Shown in pieces: positions 26,535 through 39,400 of a stretch of DNA of 64,000 bases. The stretch is taken from contig NC_073745.1 of assembly GCF_029784135.1 (NCBI RefSeq), positions 55,457,205-55,521,204 of the forward strand, given 5' to 3'. Under the pieces are notes generated by a model. That model searched no databases. It saw only the letters and a program-made list of their open reading frames with translations, and was not told where the DNA came from. The stretch is from Toxorhynchites rutilus septentrionalis (Eukaryota; Arthropoda; Insecta; Diptera; Culicidae). The position numbers and the translations under genes were made by a program. How positions within the stretch are numbered: the first letter of the stretch is position 1; each line of letters opens with the position of its first letter.

Positions 26535-27945
26535 CCTCTCACGAACATATAACCAAGTATGAGAGAATCATTCAGATACTTGTATGAATGACAGTTATGA
26601 CTTGTGTATCATTACATGATTAAACCAAGAGAGGAACGAAGACTATTGTTTGCATATTCGAGCTGTATCAAACATTGCAAACCATTTTCGAAGCCTGCAT
26701 ACAATATGCATACAGCCCGCATATTGTGCGATTCACATAGAACGTTACGGAAAGAACGTCTACGTTCCGTCAACGTCTCCACCAATTCACACATGCAGTC
26801 AATGCTTGCACCAGCACCGTCACGTCAAATGTCAAACGAATGATCTATTCAATGTTATTCATGGTGTCGCCATCTACAACAATTTTGAATTGCAACGCCC
26901 TCTTTCAAATCAGTATGCCTAGAATCAGTCCTAAATTTAGAAAAAAAAACAGTGAAAATCATTGAACTATATTATTTAAATGCCTAAAACCTGTAGTCCC
27001 GACCCTTTTTTAACAATAATAATATACAGACTGTTTTTCTCAGCTAGTCGTGAATTGATTTTGACTGAGAAATTTGAAACTGGGAGATATGTTGGCATAA
27101 AAAATGCAGCCAAAATCAAAACAAAAGCCGAGACACAAAGCCCAGACAAAAACCCAACGAGCCGTCCGACTCCGTCAATTATTCTTTTCTACAAATCCTG
27201 CCGGTCGTTTTCGTTGAACGTATGCTGACGGGTCGTTACGTTGCCGGTGTATGTGAATGTTTTCATATGAATTGCATGGTAGAATAACTGACGTAACGGA
27301 ACGTGACGTAGATGTTGTATGTGAATCGCACTTATATCGCCCCGCTCTACTATAGCGAAACCTACTGCACAGACAAGTGCAAAGCAATAAATGATACAAG
27401 AAAAATTACGTCATCGTTCGGTCACCTTTTGCGGAGAGCAACGAATGGGGAAAGAGAGCGGTGCTGCCAGTAAACCTTTGCGGTCTATATGAATATACAC
27501 ATTTCAAGGCACAGCGGCTTTAAAAATGGAAAATATGATCTGTCTACCCTTCCCTTAGCCTCTATCGAGCTAAATAATCATATAGTTTGCACTCTCTAAG
27601 ACTTAAACATCAGGATCTGCTACATTAGCTGAATATGAATCATTCGCTCTGCGTAGTCCGTACGATCCTGCTGTTTCATGATGCATGGAGAGATCGATAT
27701 GCATATGTTAGAGGCAAAAAAGAAAATAAACTTTCTGCACCGAGAGCGTATATGATGGTTCTGCGGTGTCGGTGTCGGTGTATCATGAAGTGCGAACCGA
27801 TGTAGAGTTGTCTCGTTCTCTTTTGTGTCGTGATTTGCAGCACGTAACAACAAAAGAATGCCGCTGGGGGAAATGATTTGTGTATGATCATATTTGAACG
27901 AACGAAAGTGATTTTTTCACTGAATGGATCATTTGGCAAACACTG
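26535..27945. repeat. Left arm of a large inverted repeat (pair with 31170-31990)
   Basis: Sequence from about 26545 to 26705 and from about 27340 to 27945 is the diverged reverse complement of 31170-31990. One matching example is GTTTGCCAAATGATCC in the right arm. The left arm carries an extra segment at about 26715-27335 that the right arm lacks. Confidence 0.7.
26718..27337. mobile_element. MITE nested in the left inverted-repeat arm
   Basis: This extra segment is bounded by GTGCGATTCACATAGAAC at one end and, inward from the other, GTGCGATTCACATACAAC. Both are followed by ACGT-rich sequence including ACGTTCCGT. Its absence from the matching arm at 31.8 kb marks it as an insertion of about 620 bp. 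No coding capacity was recognised. Confidence 0.65.
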
Positions 27946-28589
27946 TCTGTAGGCGTCTTGGAAAACTGCAACCATTTATTTGATCTATTGTGGTGCAGAT
28001 GATGTTACTCAAATAAGAAATTCGAATAACACCGAACAAAGGAACGAGGAAATCTGGAAAAATCAACAAATGTTCATAAGCAACCCAAAACTATCGCGTT
28101 TTAAATTGGCTAGGCGAAAAAACTACAGGCTACATGGACATCATCTGTCCAACGAACTTCATGACCTACCCCAACGAACGCTCCTATAGATATAGTATTT
28201 TCGATTCGGACCATTAAATAGTGGCGATGTACATGAGCTCAAAACTGTCGACTGTAAGATGCGACAGAGCTGATCCTCGATGATAACGCGCAGTGGCTCG
28301 AAGCTACGTTACCCACAACTGAATGGCAGGATCCACACAGCGATTAGAGAATATGCGACTGGTGACAATAGGAGTATAGAAGTTTGATACGAAGCTTAAC
28401 CTTCTAGTTTGAAGTTTTACTAGAAGGTTAACCAATCTTGCAGAAGCTAAAGGGCCTATTCTTCACTTTGGACGATGTTGAGATCGTCCCCGCAAGAAGC
28501 TGACACTGACTTGACTATCTATTACTAACACTTTGCGGACCGCTCACGAGATTTCTCGTGTTTCGCGTCCCATCCGTTGCGGAATTTCC

Positions 28590-28915
28590 CATTCCAGTAT
28601 ACGAGTTTCATTGAAATGTTTTATTTGGTAGACTGGAGAGGTTTCAGTCAGTTTTTCTCGGTATGATCAGTGATGTCAGATGAGAAGACATGTTTTTGTT
28701 TTGAGGAAAACAACAAACAGTTTTAAAATTGATCAATCGATACTCTTTTCTCAGTGCCAAAATATTAAAAAAAACATAACAAAAAGGAATAAGTTTCATA
28801 TATCTTTTGGTTTCATTGATATTTTTCCTCGAGCATATGGTTTCATCACTCAGACGTTTTGTTATTAAGGATTTATTGGGGGCAATGTTTGTTCACCTAA
28901 TCAACGATTTATCAA
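28590..28915. repeat. Interspersed repeat, copy related to 54340-55010 (inverted)
   Basis: Blocks such as ATTGATCAATCGATACTCTT, GTTTCATCACTCAGACGTTT and the GGGGGCAATGTTTGTTCACC stretch recur in reverse complement within 54340-55010. The two are diverged copies of one repeat family in opposite orientation. The second is interrupted by a hairpin MITE at 54424-54519. Confidence 0.65.
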
Positions 28916-29280
28916 GAAAAGTTTTAAATATAGTAGTTGTTTTGAACTACTCATTTTCGTTCAATATGCGAAAACCCTTTTAATATATTCAAAACAGTCA
29001 TCTCGCATCCCTGGATATGAGTTCAATGTTTACATTTGGTTGTGTTGTTTGGAAGATCCCCATTTGAAAATCTGTAAAATCTTGCAATTACTGAATTGAA
29101 TTTGATGGTTGCAGTCGAAAACAAACATTGCTTATGCAATACTAGTTTAGCCGTGAAACAATTTTTGAAGATAAAGGTGGAGCAGAAGAATATCGTTGCT
29201 TTCAATCAACAAGGTGAACAAACACATAAAAAAAACTAGACGATTCGACTGATTCATCGACGAGCGCGGCCAAACGATCG

Positions 29281-29540
29281 TTGAGGCAGACGAGCTACTC
29301 GTCTGTTTTTAGTCGTGCTCGGCTTCTGGAATATGAAAACAAACGAGACGAGCGCTCGTCTGCTCGTCTCGTTTTCTGGAATAGGGTCATTAATCCGTCG
29401 GCTCAGACGAGTTTCTCGTTTGTTTTTCGTCGAGTCAGACGAGTTACTCGTCTGTTTCTTGTCGAGCTCATCATCTGGAATAGCAAAACAAACGAGACGA
29501 GCGCTCGTCTGCTCGTCTCGTTTTCTGGAATAGCAAATTT
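29281..29540. repeat. Tandem palindrome-rich repeat (CGTCTCGTTT units)
   Basis: Two tandem units of about 150 bp each contain an imperfect palindrome, AACGAGACGAGCGCTCGTCT, extended to a long GACGAG/CTCGTC hairpin. A second palindrome in each reads CAGACGAG-TACTCGTCTG. Each palindrome is followed by TTCTGGAATAG. A shorter related block lies at about 55018-55072. Confidence 0.8.
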
Positions 29541-29848
29541 ATGAAACAGGAGTTTCCCAATAGTGTAAAATATATAACTCGCGATACTTGTCTACAAATC
29601 AAATAAAGTTTTGTTTTTTTTCTAACAGAGATAATTTTTCTTCTAAGTGGAATAAATAAAAAAACAATTGCTGAAGATAAAGAAAGATCTCCCTTTTCAG
29701 AATCAATTTATCAAGATGCCAAAAAATACTGATTTATAAAATTGGAAGTTGGAATTTTTAATATATTCAACGAACGAAAGAAGTGTGATTTAGGAAAAAC
29801 TGAAGAAACTGAAGAGCAACACAAACCAATATCCGCGATTACAGGCTC

Positions 29849-30246
29849 TTAACACTTCCGACGCCCCGTCACCCAGATATGGGTGACACTTTCCTCGCTC
29901 GAATTGAGTAGGATTTTTAGAAGGTATTTAATAGAATAGGCACCTATATGTAACTATAGGATATGAAGAAAAATAATAAAATCATAACCATAATATTATA
30001 CTGTTTATACTATACTTTTTATTAATTTATAGTACGGATGGTTTGTACTGCAGTTTATTGCAAAACGCCTATGCTATGACTTTGGCATGTGTTATTGTCA
30101 TCAATTCGTCTTCAATTGAAAACAAACATTGCTAGATCATGTAAAAGTTATCTATAAACTAAGTTTGATCTTCATTTAATAATTTAATCGCAAGTTGGGC
30201 TCTGTAAGAAACTCAAAAACGTCGCGTTGGGCGTCGAACGTGTTAA
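29849..30246. mobile_element. TTAA-flanked MITE (piggyBac-type), copy 2
   Basis: A 390-bp unit (29853-30242) lies between TTAA at 29849 and 30243. Its ends are CACTTCCGACGCCCCGTC and, inward, CACGTTCGACGCCCAACG. It is the inverted counterpart of the copy at 5876-6263 and nearly the same length. Confidence 0.85.
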
Positions 30247-30258
30247 AGCAAAGCAATA

Positions 30259-30650
30259 CAAGGGAACTTCGGTATAACGTACCCTCGATATAACGTACAC
30301 GCTTTCTAAAGAAATAATTTTTTGAATGTTTTTTCTGAAAGAAAAATAAATTATCTGTATTTTGATACTAAAGCTTGTTTTGTACCTTTAACCAATCCCG
30401 AAATACAACTGTTTTGTGATTCCGGATTCTTAATGAATAAAACTTTAATCAACAGTGCGAAGGGAAACATCATTAGAAATGTTGGCTTTGTCTTCTAGTT
30501 GAATTTATTCATTAACCTTACTCGAACAGCAACACAATAAAGTAATATAAGCTACGTTTCTGAAGTCTTCAATATGCTTCGATATAACGTACAATTCGAT
30601 ACAACCTAAAATTTGGAAAGTAAAATGTACGTTATATCGAAGTTACCCTG
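30259..30650. mobile_element. 392-bp TA-flanked MITE (mariner-type ends)
   Basis: TA flanks each side. The left end reads CAAGGGAACTTCGGTATAAC and the right end, inward, CAGGGTAACTTCGATATAAC, both continuing GTAC. Its interior is similar to sequence following the ITmD37E-like fragment at about 18.1 kb. It is probably an internal-deletion derivative of a mariner-type transposon. It begins 12 bp after the TTAA MITE. Confidence 0.8.
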
Positions 30651-31006
30651 TATGAGGTATTGTCTCGAAAGAAAAATGACCCCACTGAGTGTCTGGTATA
30701 ATTTTGCCCCACGATTATTTTGGAAGTCATCTAGATACTCGATGCAGAATGGTCGATAAGGATTTGGAAATATATTTTTAATACATTGGTGAAGTCTCAA
30801 CTGAAATATGGACAAGGACGCAGTTGAGAAAAGTGAATATAAAATCGTGAGTGAAGATGAACCGCATCTTTCTGTGGGTCATATTTCCTCAATGAGCAAA
30901 GCCACCATAGGCAGAAGAATTAGATGACTGCTGTCTACTTTATCTTTTGAATATAAACTTAATTTAATTATTTCCTTGATTTTTTAAATAAAAAAAATTA
31001 AATAAT

Positions 31007-31114
31007 GTCCACGTGGACAACAGGGGGAGGGGTGTAGTCAATGTCCACGCTTGTCCAAGGAGGGGGAGGGGGATTTTAAAATCGTACTTTTTCTGTCCAC
31101 GTAGTATGTGGACA
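31007..31114. repeat. GTCCACGTGGAC-type short repeat, copy 2
   Basis: Same orientation and layout as the copy at 23231-23339, ending GTCCACGTAGTATGTGGACA. Confidence 0.65.
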
Positions 31115-31169
31115 GCCACTATTTCAAAACAACTACTTTGTTGTGAATACGGTACATTCGTATTAGCGT

Positions 31170-31990
31170 CACCGGCAGTGTTTGCCAAATGATCCACTCA
31201 TTGAAAAAATCGCTTTCGTTCGTTCAAATATGATCTTTCAGGAAACATTTCCCCCAGCGGTATTCTTTTGTTGTTATGTGTTGCAAATCACGACACAAAA
31301 GAGAACGAGACAACTCTGCATCGGCTCGCACTTTATTGCACACCAGCATGCAAGCAAAGCTATCATATACGCTTTTGGTCAGAAAGCTTATTTTCTTCTT
31401 TGCCTCTAACATATGCATATCGACCTCTCCATGCACCATGCAACAGCAGGATCGTACGGACCACGCAAAGCGAAAGATTCATGTTCAGCTAATGTAGCAG
31501 ATCCTGATTTTTAAGTCTCAGAGAGTGCAAACTATATGATTATTTATCTCGATAGAGGCTAAGGGAGGGTAATCAGATTATATTTTCCATTTTTAACGCC
31601 GCTATCCCTTGAAATATGTATATTCATATAGACCGCATAGTTTTACTAGCAACACCGCTCCAGTGAGAAGCAAAAACTCTCGCGTTTTATCTCTTTTCCC
31701 ATTCGCTGCTCTCCGCAAATGTTGACTGTATGATGACGTAATTTTTCTTGTATCATTTATTGCTTTGCACTTGTCTGTGCAGTGGGTTTCGCTATAGTAA
31801 AATGGGACGATATATGTGGTTCAAACTTGTATGCAGGCTTCGAAAATGGTATGCGATGTTTGATACAGATCGGATATGCAATCAACAGTCTTCGTTCCTC
31901 TCTTAGTTTAATCACTAAATATTACACAAGTGATTACTGACATTCATACAAGATTCTGAATGATCCTCTCATATTTGGTTATATCACAGC
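31170..31990. repeat. Right arm of the large inverted repeat
   Basis: Reverse complement partner of 26535-27945, starting CAGTGTTTGCCAAATGATCC and ending near CCTCTCATATTTGGTTATAT. Together the arms bracket about 3.2 kb that holds the palindrome block, two MITEs and other repeats. Confidence 0.7.
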
Positions 31991-34104
31991 AGTGGAACTC
32001 CATACAATTCACTAACTAAAAAGTGTCCACATTTTCATCGCTTGTTTACGTGAAGAATATAATTTTTTCAGGCACACTTGAGTTGAGAGTGTATGGATTT
32101 CTAGCTGTCTTGACGTAAGGTCTTTAATGAAGAATGCTAAGATGGGAAGGTTTATATAAACATGTGTATAATTAAATAAGTTTATTCAAATATTGCCGTT
32201 GCCGTTCTTTAACTATTCAGTGCAATTTTATCGAAATTTGAAAGAGAAATTAAAAATGAAATGTTTTTTTTTCAATATTTTTCTGAGATGGTTATTAAAA
32301 ATCCATGATTATCTTTGCATTGTTATTTACCCCCCATTATTTGTTAATTTTTCCTGCTTTTTGTGCTTTGACCTATAATTTTGACAATTCACGTGACGTT
32401 TAAAAGAACGAATTGTGGAAAATTGAGTGGCAAATTTTCTAAGCTTTATAATTAAAGTTTTTCTGTAGTATTTAATTTCTGAGTTTGTATGAAAGACCGA
32501 CTGAAGTTGATTCATAGAAGAATAAGATTTCATTTCATATGTCGATTTTTGAAATCGACTCAATGGTTAAAAAGTTATGACGTTTTGGAATGAATCTTAC
32601 TTACTTAATCAGCAATAGGCCCCAGTGGCATGTGCTGTACACAAAAGTCGTCTCCATTCACATGAATTTTATATTTTTTCTCAATTCTCAACTTTCAAAC
32701 TTATTTCAAGGATCAACATATCGTATCTTTCTATTAATCCGCAAACATGTCTAGTAGTAACTTAAAAAAACCAAACTCATAAACGACAAAAAGAGTCTTC
32801 GATTGTGCATTTTTCATTTTTTTTTACAGTTTTACAGTACACATTCGCTTATTGGCGCTTGTTTAGTTGGAGTGTTTTTTAATTGGTGGTTCGCTAGTTG
32901 GTCTTTGCTAGTCTTTGAATGTTAAACTCAAAAAATGAAGGCACAGTATAAAAGTTTTTAGTTTTGCAGTTTGTTTGACAAATGTGTTCGTTTAAAAATA
33001 TATAGAAATATATATACAAATATAAAGTGAATTACATCACATCCACTATTAAAGAAAGTTGATGATACTTATATTTTCTAGCATCAATCCAAATGCAGCA
33101 ATCCTAATTATTATTATGGCCGCACTAAAAGACATGAAAAACAACAAGAAAAACGCTTACTTTGAAATTTGTGAACTATTGCAGTATTAATTCAGCCATT
33201 CCATGCCAAACTGATACAGTGGTTTTCAGATTTTCGTGAAAATTGGTAGCGTGTTTTCGATATGGTAAAACATTGAACCTGTATTTTTTTGGGTGATTCG
33301 ATTTTTTCACACTTTTCCCAAAAATGACTTTTATTAAAAACTCATAACTTCTGAACCACTAAGCCGATTCAGATGATCGACACATCAAATTGAAATTATT
33401 TAGCTAGTCTTTTTTGGGAAAATATCAAACTTGAAATTTGAATTTTGTTTTCGTAATTAATTGTATCTATTTTTCATAGTTTACATGGTCTCGGGACCAA
33501 CGGCGCTATAATTTTCTATAAATTTTAGAAAACTGAGGATTTTTCACACATTTCCATTTTTTACTCAAAATGAGATGTGTTCTTTTTTTCTTTTTTGAGT
33601 TATAATTTTAACCGAGATGATCGATATATCAAATTAAAGCCAATGAGCTAGAATTTTTTGGCAATATTTTTCCATTGCGAAAAAAATTAATTTTGTTTTC
33701 ATGATTAACAATAGTAACCGTTTTTTTATAGTTTATATGGTTTCGGAACAAATAAAAAAATCAGAGGTGTGTTCTTTATATAAATATATGTGTTAATTTC
33801 CCCGGCTAAAAAGCTGATTATTAGAAACTAATTGATGTTAACGTTTCATTACCTTGTGAATTCTATATACAATACCAACAGAGGGTATTTTAAAAAATTA
33901 AAATGGCTTTTTACGGGGTTTGAAAAAAATGTAATTTATTCAGAAATCTATTTTTATGTTGTTTTTTAAGCGTACTTACATTACCTAGTCGTATAATTAT
34001 TGTATCATTGTTTGTAATTTTTTAGTGCTACGAAAAAGCGTATATGGGATTTGAGGTATTTAAGTATAAACGCCACCGGAGCGCAATTTGCATTATGAAT
34101 TGGT
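31991..34104. other. Gene-free repeats, including a diverged tandem duplication
   Basis: No gene is supported. Between 33300 and 33770 two diverged units of about 240 bp follow each other. Each has GATGATCGA-AxATCAAATT, then GAGCTAGA/TAGCTAGT, then an ATTTTGTTTTC block, and ends near TAGTTTA-ATGGT. The rest is AT-rich and unassigned. Confidence 0.45.
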
Positions 34105-34627
34105 TTTGACGTAGGACTACGTCTAACCGGAAGATATAGGGGGTGAAATGGAAATCTAGGCACTGAACAAGTAGGAAAAAATGCAAGATTTGGAACGCTT
34201 ATAACTCGAGCATTTCTCAATAGATCGCAAAGGTTTTTGCATCAATTGATAGGAAATATATCTACGCATCTATCATAACGAATAACATTTCATTTTTCTT
34301 GAGATAAATAATTGAATAATTGTGAAATATCAAGCATTGTCCAAATACACTATGTGCCCATTTTTGATTGGTCCATTTTGTGCTCCTCAAATCGTACCGA
34401 CCAAAACGGGTAACCAGAGCAGCAGCGAAAAATAGAATGAAGCACGATTGGAAAGGAAAAAGAAAAAAATGAACGAAACATTGGTCGCAGTCTCACACAT
34501 GCGTAATTCTCGAGCCAGCCAGTCAGCTTAAAAATCCCCGCTCCGCTGCCGTAACGATCATTCTCATTCAAACCGTACACCACATCGGTTCGCATCACAA
34601 CACATCAACAAACCAACCCAAGCAGCC
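34105..34627 (+). promoter_or_regulatory. Upstream region of the histone H2A remnant
   Basis: The stretch starts with a near-palindrome GACGTAGGACTACGTC, which recurs at about 63655. It leads into a leader rich in CAAACC/CATCA motifs directly before the H2A ATG. I cannot tell whether it retains promoter activity. Confidence 0.35.
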
Positions 34628-35090
34628 ATGTCTGGACATGGTAAAGGAGGAAAAGTGAAGGGAAAGGCAAAATCCCGCTCAAACCGTGTTGATCTGGAGT
34701 TCCCCGCAAGGGTAGCTAGTCCGAGCGCGTTAGTACCAGTGCACCAGTCCACCTAACCGGCGTTATATAGTTTCGGCCGCCGAAGTGATCGAGTTAGCTG
34801 GCAAAGCTGCTCGCGACGATAAGAAAACCCGCATTCGGAACAGAACACATTCGGTTCGGTGGACATCAAGACAACAGGCAGTTGCAGCGAGTGGCGAGTG
34901 GCAAACGCAATCGCAAAACGGCATCAGGTAGCAGAAGAAAAAAGTTTGTTCTTTATACAAACTGCTTTGGTGGCAAATCCAGAACAAGGCGGCATCGAGG
35001 GCGTTCGAAATGGTTTTTTTCAAAACCACGAGTACTAAGTTTTCTAAATTGGAACCATTCCATAAAACAAGGCGCTTTTCAGGGCCATTA
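34628..35090 (+). pseudogene. Histone H2A pseudogene with 3' stem-loop (copy 1)
   Basis: The frame opens MSGHGKGGKVKGKAKSRSNR, which is the H2A N-terminus, then degenerates. A deletion removes the first histone-fold helix region. In another frame ERVSTSAPVHLTGV continues, and after a stop AAEVIELAGKAARDDKKTRI follows, the H2A alpha2-alpha3 region. Sequence beyond is unrecognisable. At 35071-35086 GGCGCTTTTCAGGGCC is a replication-dependent histone 3' stem-loop (six-base stem, TTTC loop) followed by an A-rich stretch. It therefore derives from a genomic histone gene unit, not a processed polyadenylated copy. It cannot make H2A. Confidence 0.85.
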
Positions 35091-35275
35091 AACCTCCCAA
35101 AAAAGAGTTTAGGAAATACAGTTCAATGCTTTCTAAAACAATATCCAAAATAATAATAAAACACAAATTGATTTTTTCATAATTTGTTTGCCAGGATATG
35201 ATGAGTATGTGAATTTGGCAGTTGTTCTGAGCTTATTGATTTTCACCAATTCTTAAATTGCTTTTAGATTGAAAG

Positions 35276-35456
35276 TACAGTAATTTACACTTATCTCTAC
35301 ATTTAGCTAATTGGACGGACCTGTATTGCGACATATTTATTTGGACATTTTTGTAAACATAGAGTTCGGGGTCCAAATTATGACCCCACATTGAAAGTCG
35401 ACACTGTACCACTGTCATCGCAAATGTTCAATTGCCATTGAATGTAATTTACTGTA
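35276..35456. mobile_element. 180-bp MITE with ACAGTAA-TTACA ends
   Basis: The ends TACAGTAATTTACA and, inward, TTTTACAGTAAATTACA form inverted repeats. The interior includes AAGTCGACACTGTACC. It resembles the larger element at 58432-58672 and sits among the histone remnants. Confidence 0.6.
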
Positions 35457-35673
35457 AAATATGTCACAAGCTGGATGGGAAGAAATTTTCCAACTCTGAA
35501 AGCTGTGGCGAGTGGCAAATGCAAACGCTAAACAGAAATGTTTAGCCGAACAAGATGGGGATATCGAGTGATAACAAAACAATAAACTCTTTAGATTGAA
35601 GATAATTTTGTGATCCTGAAAAGGACCCTTTTTAGCCTGCATGTGAATCCAACGAGCGAACAAATCGTAATGA
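35457..35673 (+). pseudogene. Histone-unit 3' remnant with an inverted stem-loop-like motif
   Basis: The stretch from ATGTCACAAGCTGGATGG to ATCGAGTGATAA matches the 3' region of the second H2A remnant (about 53671-53780). At 35612-35627 GATCCTGAAAAGGACC is, on the minus strand, a histone-type stem-loop with one mismatch. This could be the tail of a convergent histone gene or a rearranged copy. Confidence 0.5.
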
Positions 35674-36464
35674 ATGTATTTTTGTTTCATGTTTCTTTGT
35701 TTTTAAGAGGCTTTAAACTTTGCAGTTCATTCGCCTCCAGCCCAGTGAAGAGCCACAATAAAACCAGTCCAGAGGGGACTGGCGAAAGGGAAACCAACAA
35801 AATCACTCATCAGACCTGTCCGCTCGACTCTCGGTTAAAGAAGAAGGTAGGAAGGGATCCTATGCTTCATAAGATATTTAATATATGCTGTAAAGAAAAG
35901 TAAAAATTTACTGATCCGAGGACCAAAGCAGTAACGAAGCACAAGTGACCCAGCGAAGGGCGTGTTCCAAAGCCAAAAAACAAAAAGGCCCTTCTCAGGA
36001 GGATAGGAAGGAAAGGAGTGGAAAGGATTTGGGTGGGATTAGTGGATTGGGAGGGGGTGGGAGTGGTATGGGAAGGAAAGAGGGGAGGAGTAGGTGTGGG
36101 GTGGGGTGAAATGAAATGAAATACAGTTTGAATAGATAATAAAATATAGTGGTTTTGAATTTAATGGTATATAGTATAGCTGAAAAATGGAGAGGTTTAT
36201 TTAATGAATTTATTCTCCTTGGTGAGTGTGGCTGTAGGAATAGGAAGTTGATTAAAGTATAATGTAATGGATAGAAGATAGATGTGGGTATGAAAGTATA
36301 TATTATATTATTTGTTATTTAATATTATTGAATGCGTGTATATACATGTATGAATACCTTCCTTCCGACCCGTACATACATGTGTATACACACATAAACA
36401 CGCATACATGACTGTGAAGTGGCGAACTTTAATAAGCACTTTCCAAGGTATTTAGTATTTCGGT

Positions 36465-39400
36465 TTAGATTTTACCAAAGAAGTCGGTTTCTTTCAGAAA
36501 CGCAATTAAATTGGTTTCTTGGGTCTCGTCTCTACTGAGGATATCTCGGAGACTCTGACCTATGTTGTGTCGGACTCGAGCATCTTTGGTATGTTGACAT
36601 TCAAGTAAAAGATGGCTAACGGAAACCGGAGCTTCGTTGCAAGCACATTGGGGTTTTTCGGCTCTGCAGAACAAGTGTGAGTGGGTGAAGTTAGTGTGCC
36701 CAATTCGAAGACGGGTAAGGACTTGCCTTTCCCTACTATTGAGGCGGTCATCCCAAGGGAGAGTGGAATTTTTAATTTTATGAAGATGAGTGGGACGGCT
36801 GTTTATCCAGCCTATGTCCCAGCTTTCACGGACTTGCTGTTTTACCCAGCGGACAATGTCAGATGGAGGACAGGGCATGTCTGGGGGATCTATTTTGCTG
36901 CCCTTGCCGGCCAGTATGTCGGCGGCTGTGTTTCCACGGATTCCTGAGTGACCAGGAACCCAGCAGTAGGAGATGTTTTTATTTGAAGCAGCCTCTTCTG
37001 TTTGCTTAATCCATGGGTGTTTGCTGTTTCCACTCAGAAGATCGTGGAGACAGCTAGCTGAGTCTGAGAATATTGTGGTAGGAAGAAACTCATGGGTGCA
37101 TTCTTGGGTAGCTATTAAAAGGGCGAAAGCTTCCGCACTGAAGATGGAGCATTGCGGTGGAAGAGAAAAGCTACCAGTGTATCTACTCTCAAAGACTCCA
37201 CATCCAACTCCATCGGCACTGACTGAACCATCTGTGTATACCTGGTGGTTGATTTGAAAATTGGATGCAACGAGGTTATTGAAGCAGGCTTTGACTTTTG
37301 GAGAAGGGTCTCCCGCTCGAACTGTCTTGAGAAGTTCAAGGTTAATGTTCGGCGGTTTGACGTTCCAATTTCTTCCCGTCGCAGATGAACGTTCACATAT
37401 ATCGGGAAGATCTTTGTTCGTGAGATTTTTGAACCATGTTTTAGCTCTATGTATTAATGGGACATTGTGGTCGCTTTCGGGGAGTGACAAGTGACGGATG
37501 GCTTTATTGGTGATGGCTTTTGTTACCAGGTGGGTGAAGGGAAGTTGCCCACTTTCTGCCATTACAGCAAGAGTGGGACTGGTGGGAAAAGCGCCAATTG
37601 CGAGCCTAATTGCTTTATTGTAAATTGGTTGAATGGTGTTTAACACCCTGTCCCCTCCACGGCTGAAGGTGCCTATTCCGTAAAGGATTTGTGGGACCAA
37701 CCAAACATTTACAACATTTAGCAACGTCTTTCTATGACCAGAGGCTAGGTTGCCTGCGATAGACTTGATGATGTTCAATTTCTTTCTGGTGGCTATTTTG
37801 GTCTTTTGGGAATGTGATAGGAAGTTGAGTTTCTTGTCGAAAGTAACCCCTAGTATTTTCAATGTCCTCATTGTAGGGATCGGGATTTTGTTGAGCTGAA
37901 GATAGGTTCTCCTTCTGAGAGCTTTTCCGATATGTATGTGTTTGGATTTCTCCGGGGAAATTTTAAAACCTGTTTTTAGAGCCCAGTTTTGGATGGAGTC
38001 TAAGGTTTTTTGAAGCCTCTTTCTCTGAATTAAGCCGAAGCAGCTCGTAGAGATAAGAGTGATGTCATCTGCATAGACTATGACCTTTATATGGTCCGGG
38101 ATAATCTCGAATAGAGATTGCATGGCAATGTTGAAGAGGGTTGGTGAAAGTGCTGAGCCTTGTGGGAAGCCGTTTTCTGGGATTTTTAGAGAAGATTGGT
38201 GGTTGTTAATAACGGTTTTGAAAGACCGGTTTTCTAGAAAACTTTTAACGAAGAGACCTAATCTCCCACGAATCCCCCAGTCGAAAAGGCTTTTCAGCAC
38301 TGGGTACCTCCATGCCCGATCGAAGGCCTTGGATAAATCCAGGAAAACAATATCAATGTGGTGTAATTTTTCAGTTGCGTCGTCTAGGATTTTTTCGATT
38401 GCTACAAGGCAATCTTCTGTACCTTTTCCCGCACGGAAGGCGAATTGTCTGGGATCAATCAGCTTATTTGACTCTAGAAAAGTCGTTAAGCGTCGATTGA
38501 CCATTTTTTCCAAGACTTTCCCAACACAACTTAGGAGAGTGATGGGGCGGAAATTGTCAAGAAGATGGTTGTTCATGTCTGGTTTCGGGATACAGATCAT
38601 TAAACCCTCTTTCCAGCAACTGGGGAGGGTTCCACTGTCCCAGACTTTGTTGAGGAGCTTCAGAAGTGCTTTTTTCCCGAGATGGGGTAGATTCTTAAGC
38701 ATAGGGTAGCTAATGTCATCAGGTCCTGTGGATCCTTGTTTGACTTTGTTCAGTACCCAATCGAGCTCTTTGAGGGAGAGGTTTTTGTTGAAGTCAAATT
38801 CCACATCGGTATGAAAATCGATGGGAATTCTTTCGCATTCCGTTTTGTGGGTTAGAAAGGTTTGGTCGTAGTTTTGATTGGAGGAGGCGGAAGCAAAGAA
38901 ATCTCCAAACGCCTCGGCGATGATTTTCCGGTCATTGGTGTATTGACCGTTAATTAGAAGATTATATTCTTTGCTTCTTTTCTTTCCATGAAGCCTGCCA
39001 ATCTTACTCCATAAATCCTTTGTTGACGCGTTGGGATTAATTTCGCTGACGAATTTAACCCAACTGTTGTGCTTGGCTGTGTTGATAGCAGTCTTAGCTT
39101 CTTTGCGAGCCCTTTGGAACTCTGCAAGCAGAGTGGGTCTCAGTGGGCTGTCCGGATGGGCCTTTCTTAATTTGCGTAGGGCCTTACGTCGACCTTTGAT
39201 CGCTGCCTTCAGCTCAGGCGACCACCATGGGACACATTTCCTGCCAGGGATGCCACTGGTTCTGGGGATGTGCACCATTGCAACTTCTAGGACAACTTTG
39301 GAGAATTCCTTGGCTGTCCAATCTCGTTTAGCGGAGAGGCGGTTTTCAATGTCAAACTGATAGCCAGCCCAGTCAGCGTATTCAAATTTCCATCTTGGCC

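Noticed and set aside
38080..38709. Plus-strand 209-residue frame (and its twin at 44539-45168)
   Set aside because: It is the antisense shadow of LINE ORF2, present in both copies only because the LINE is duplicated.
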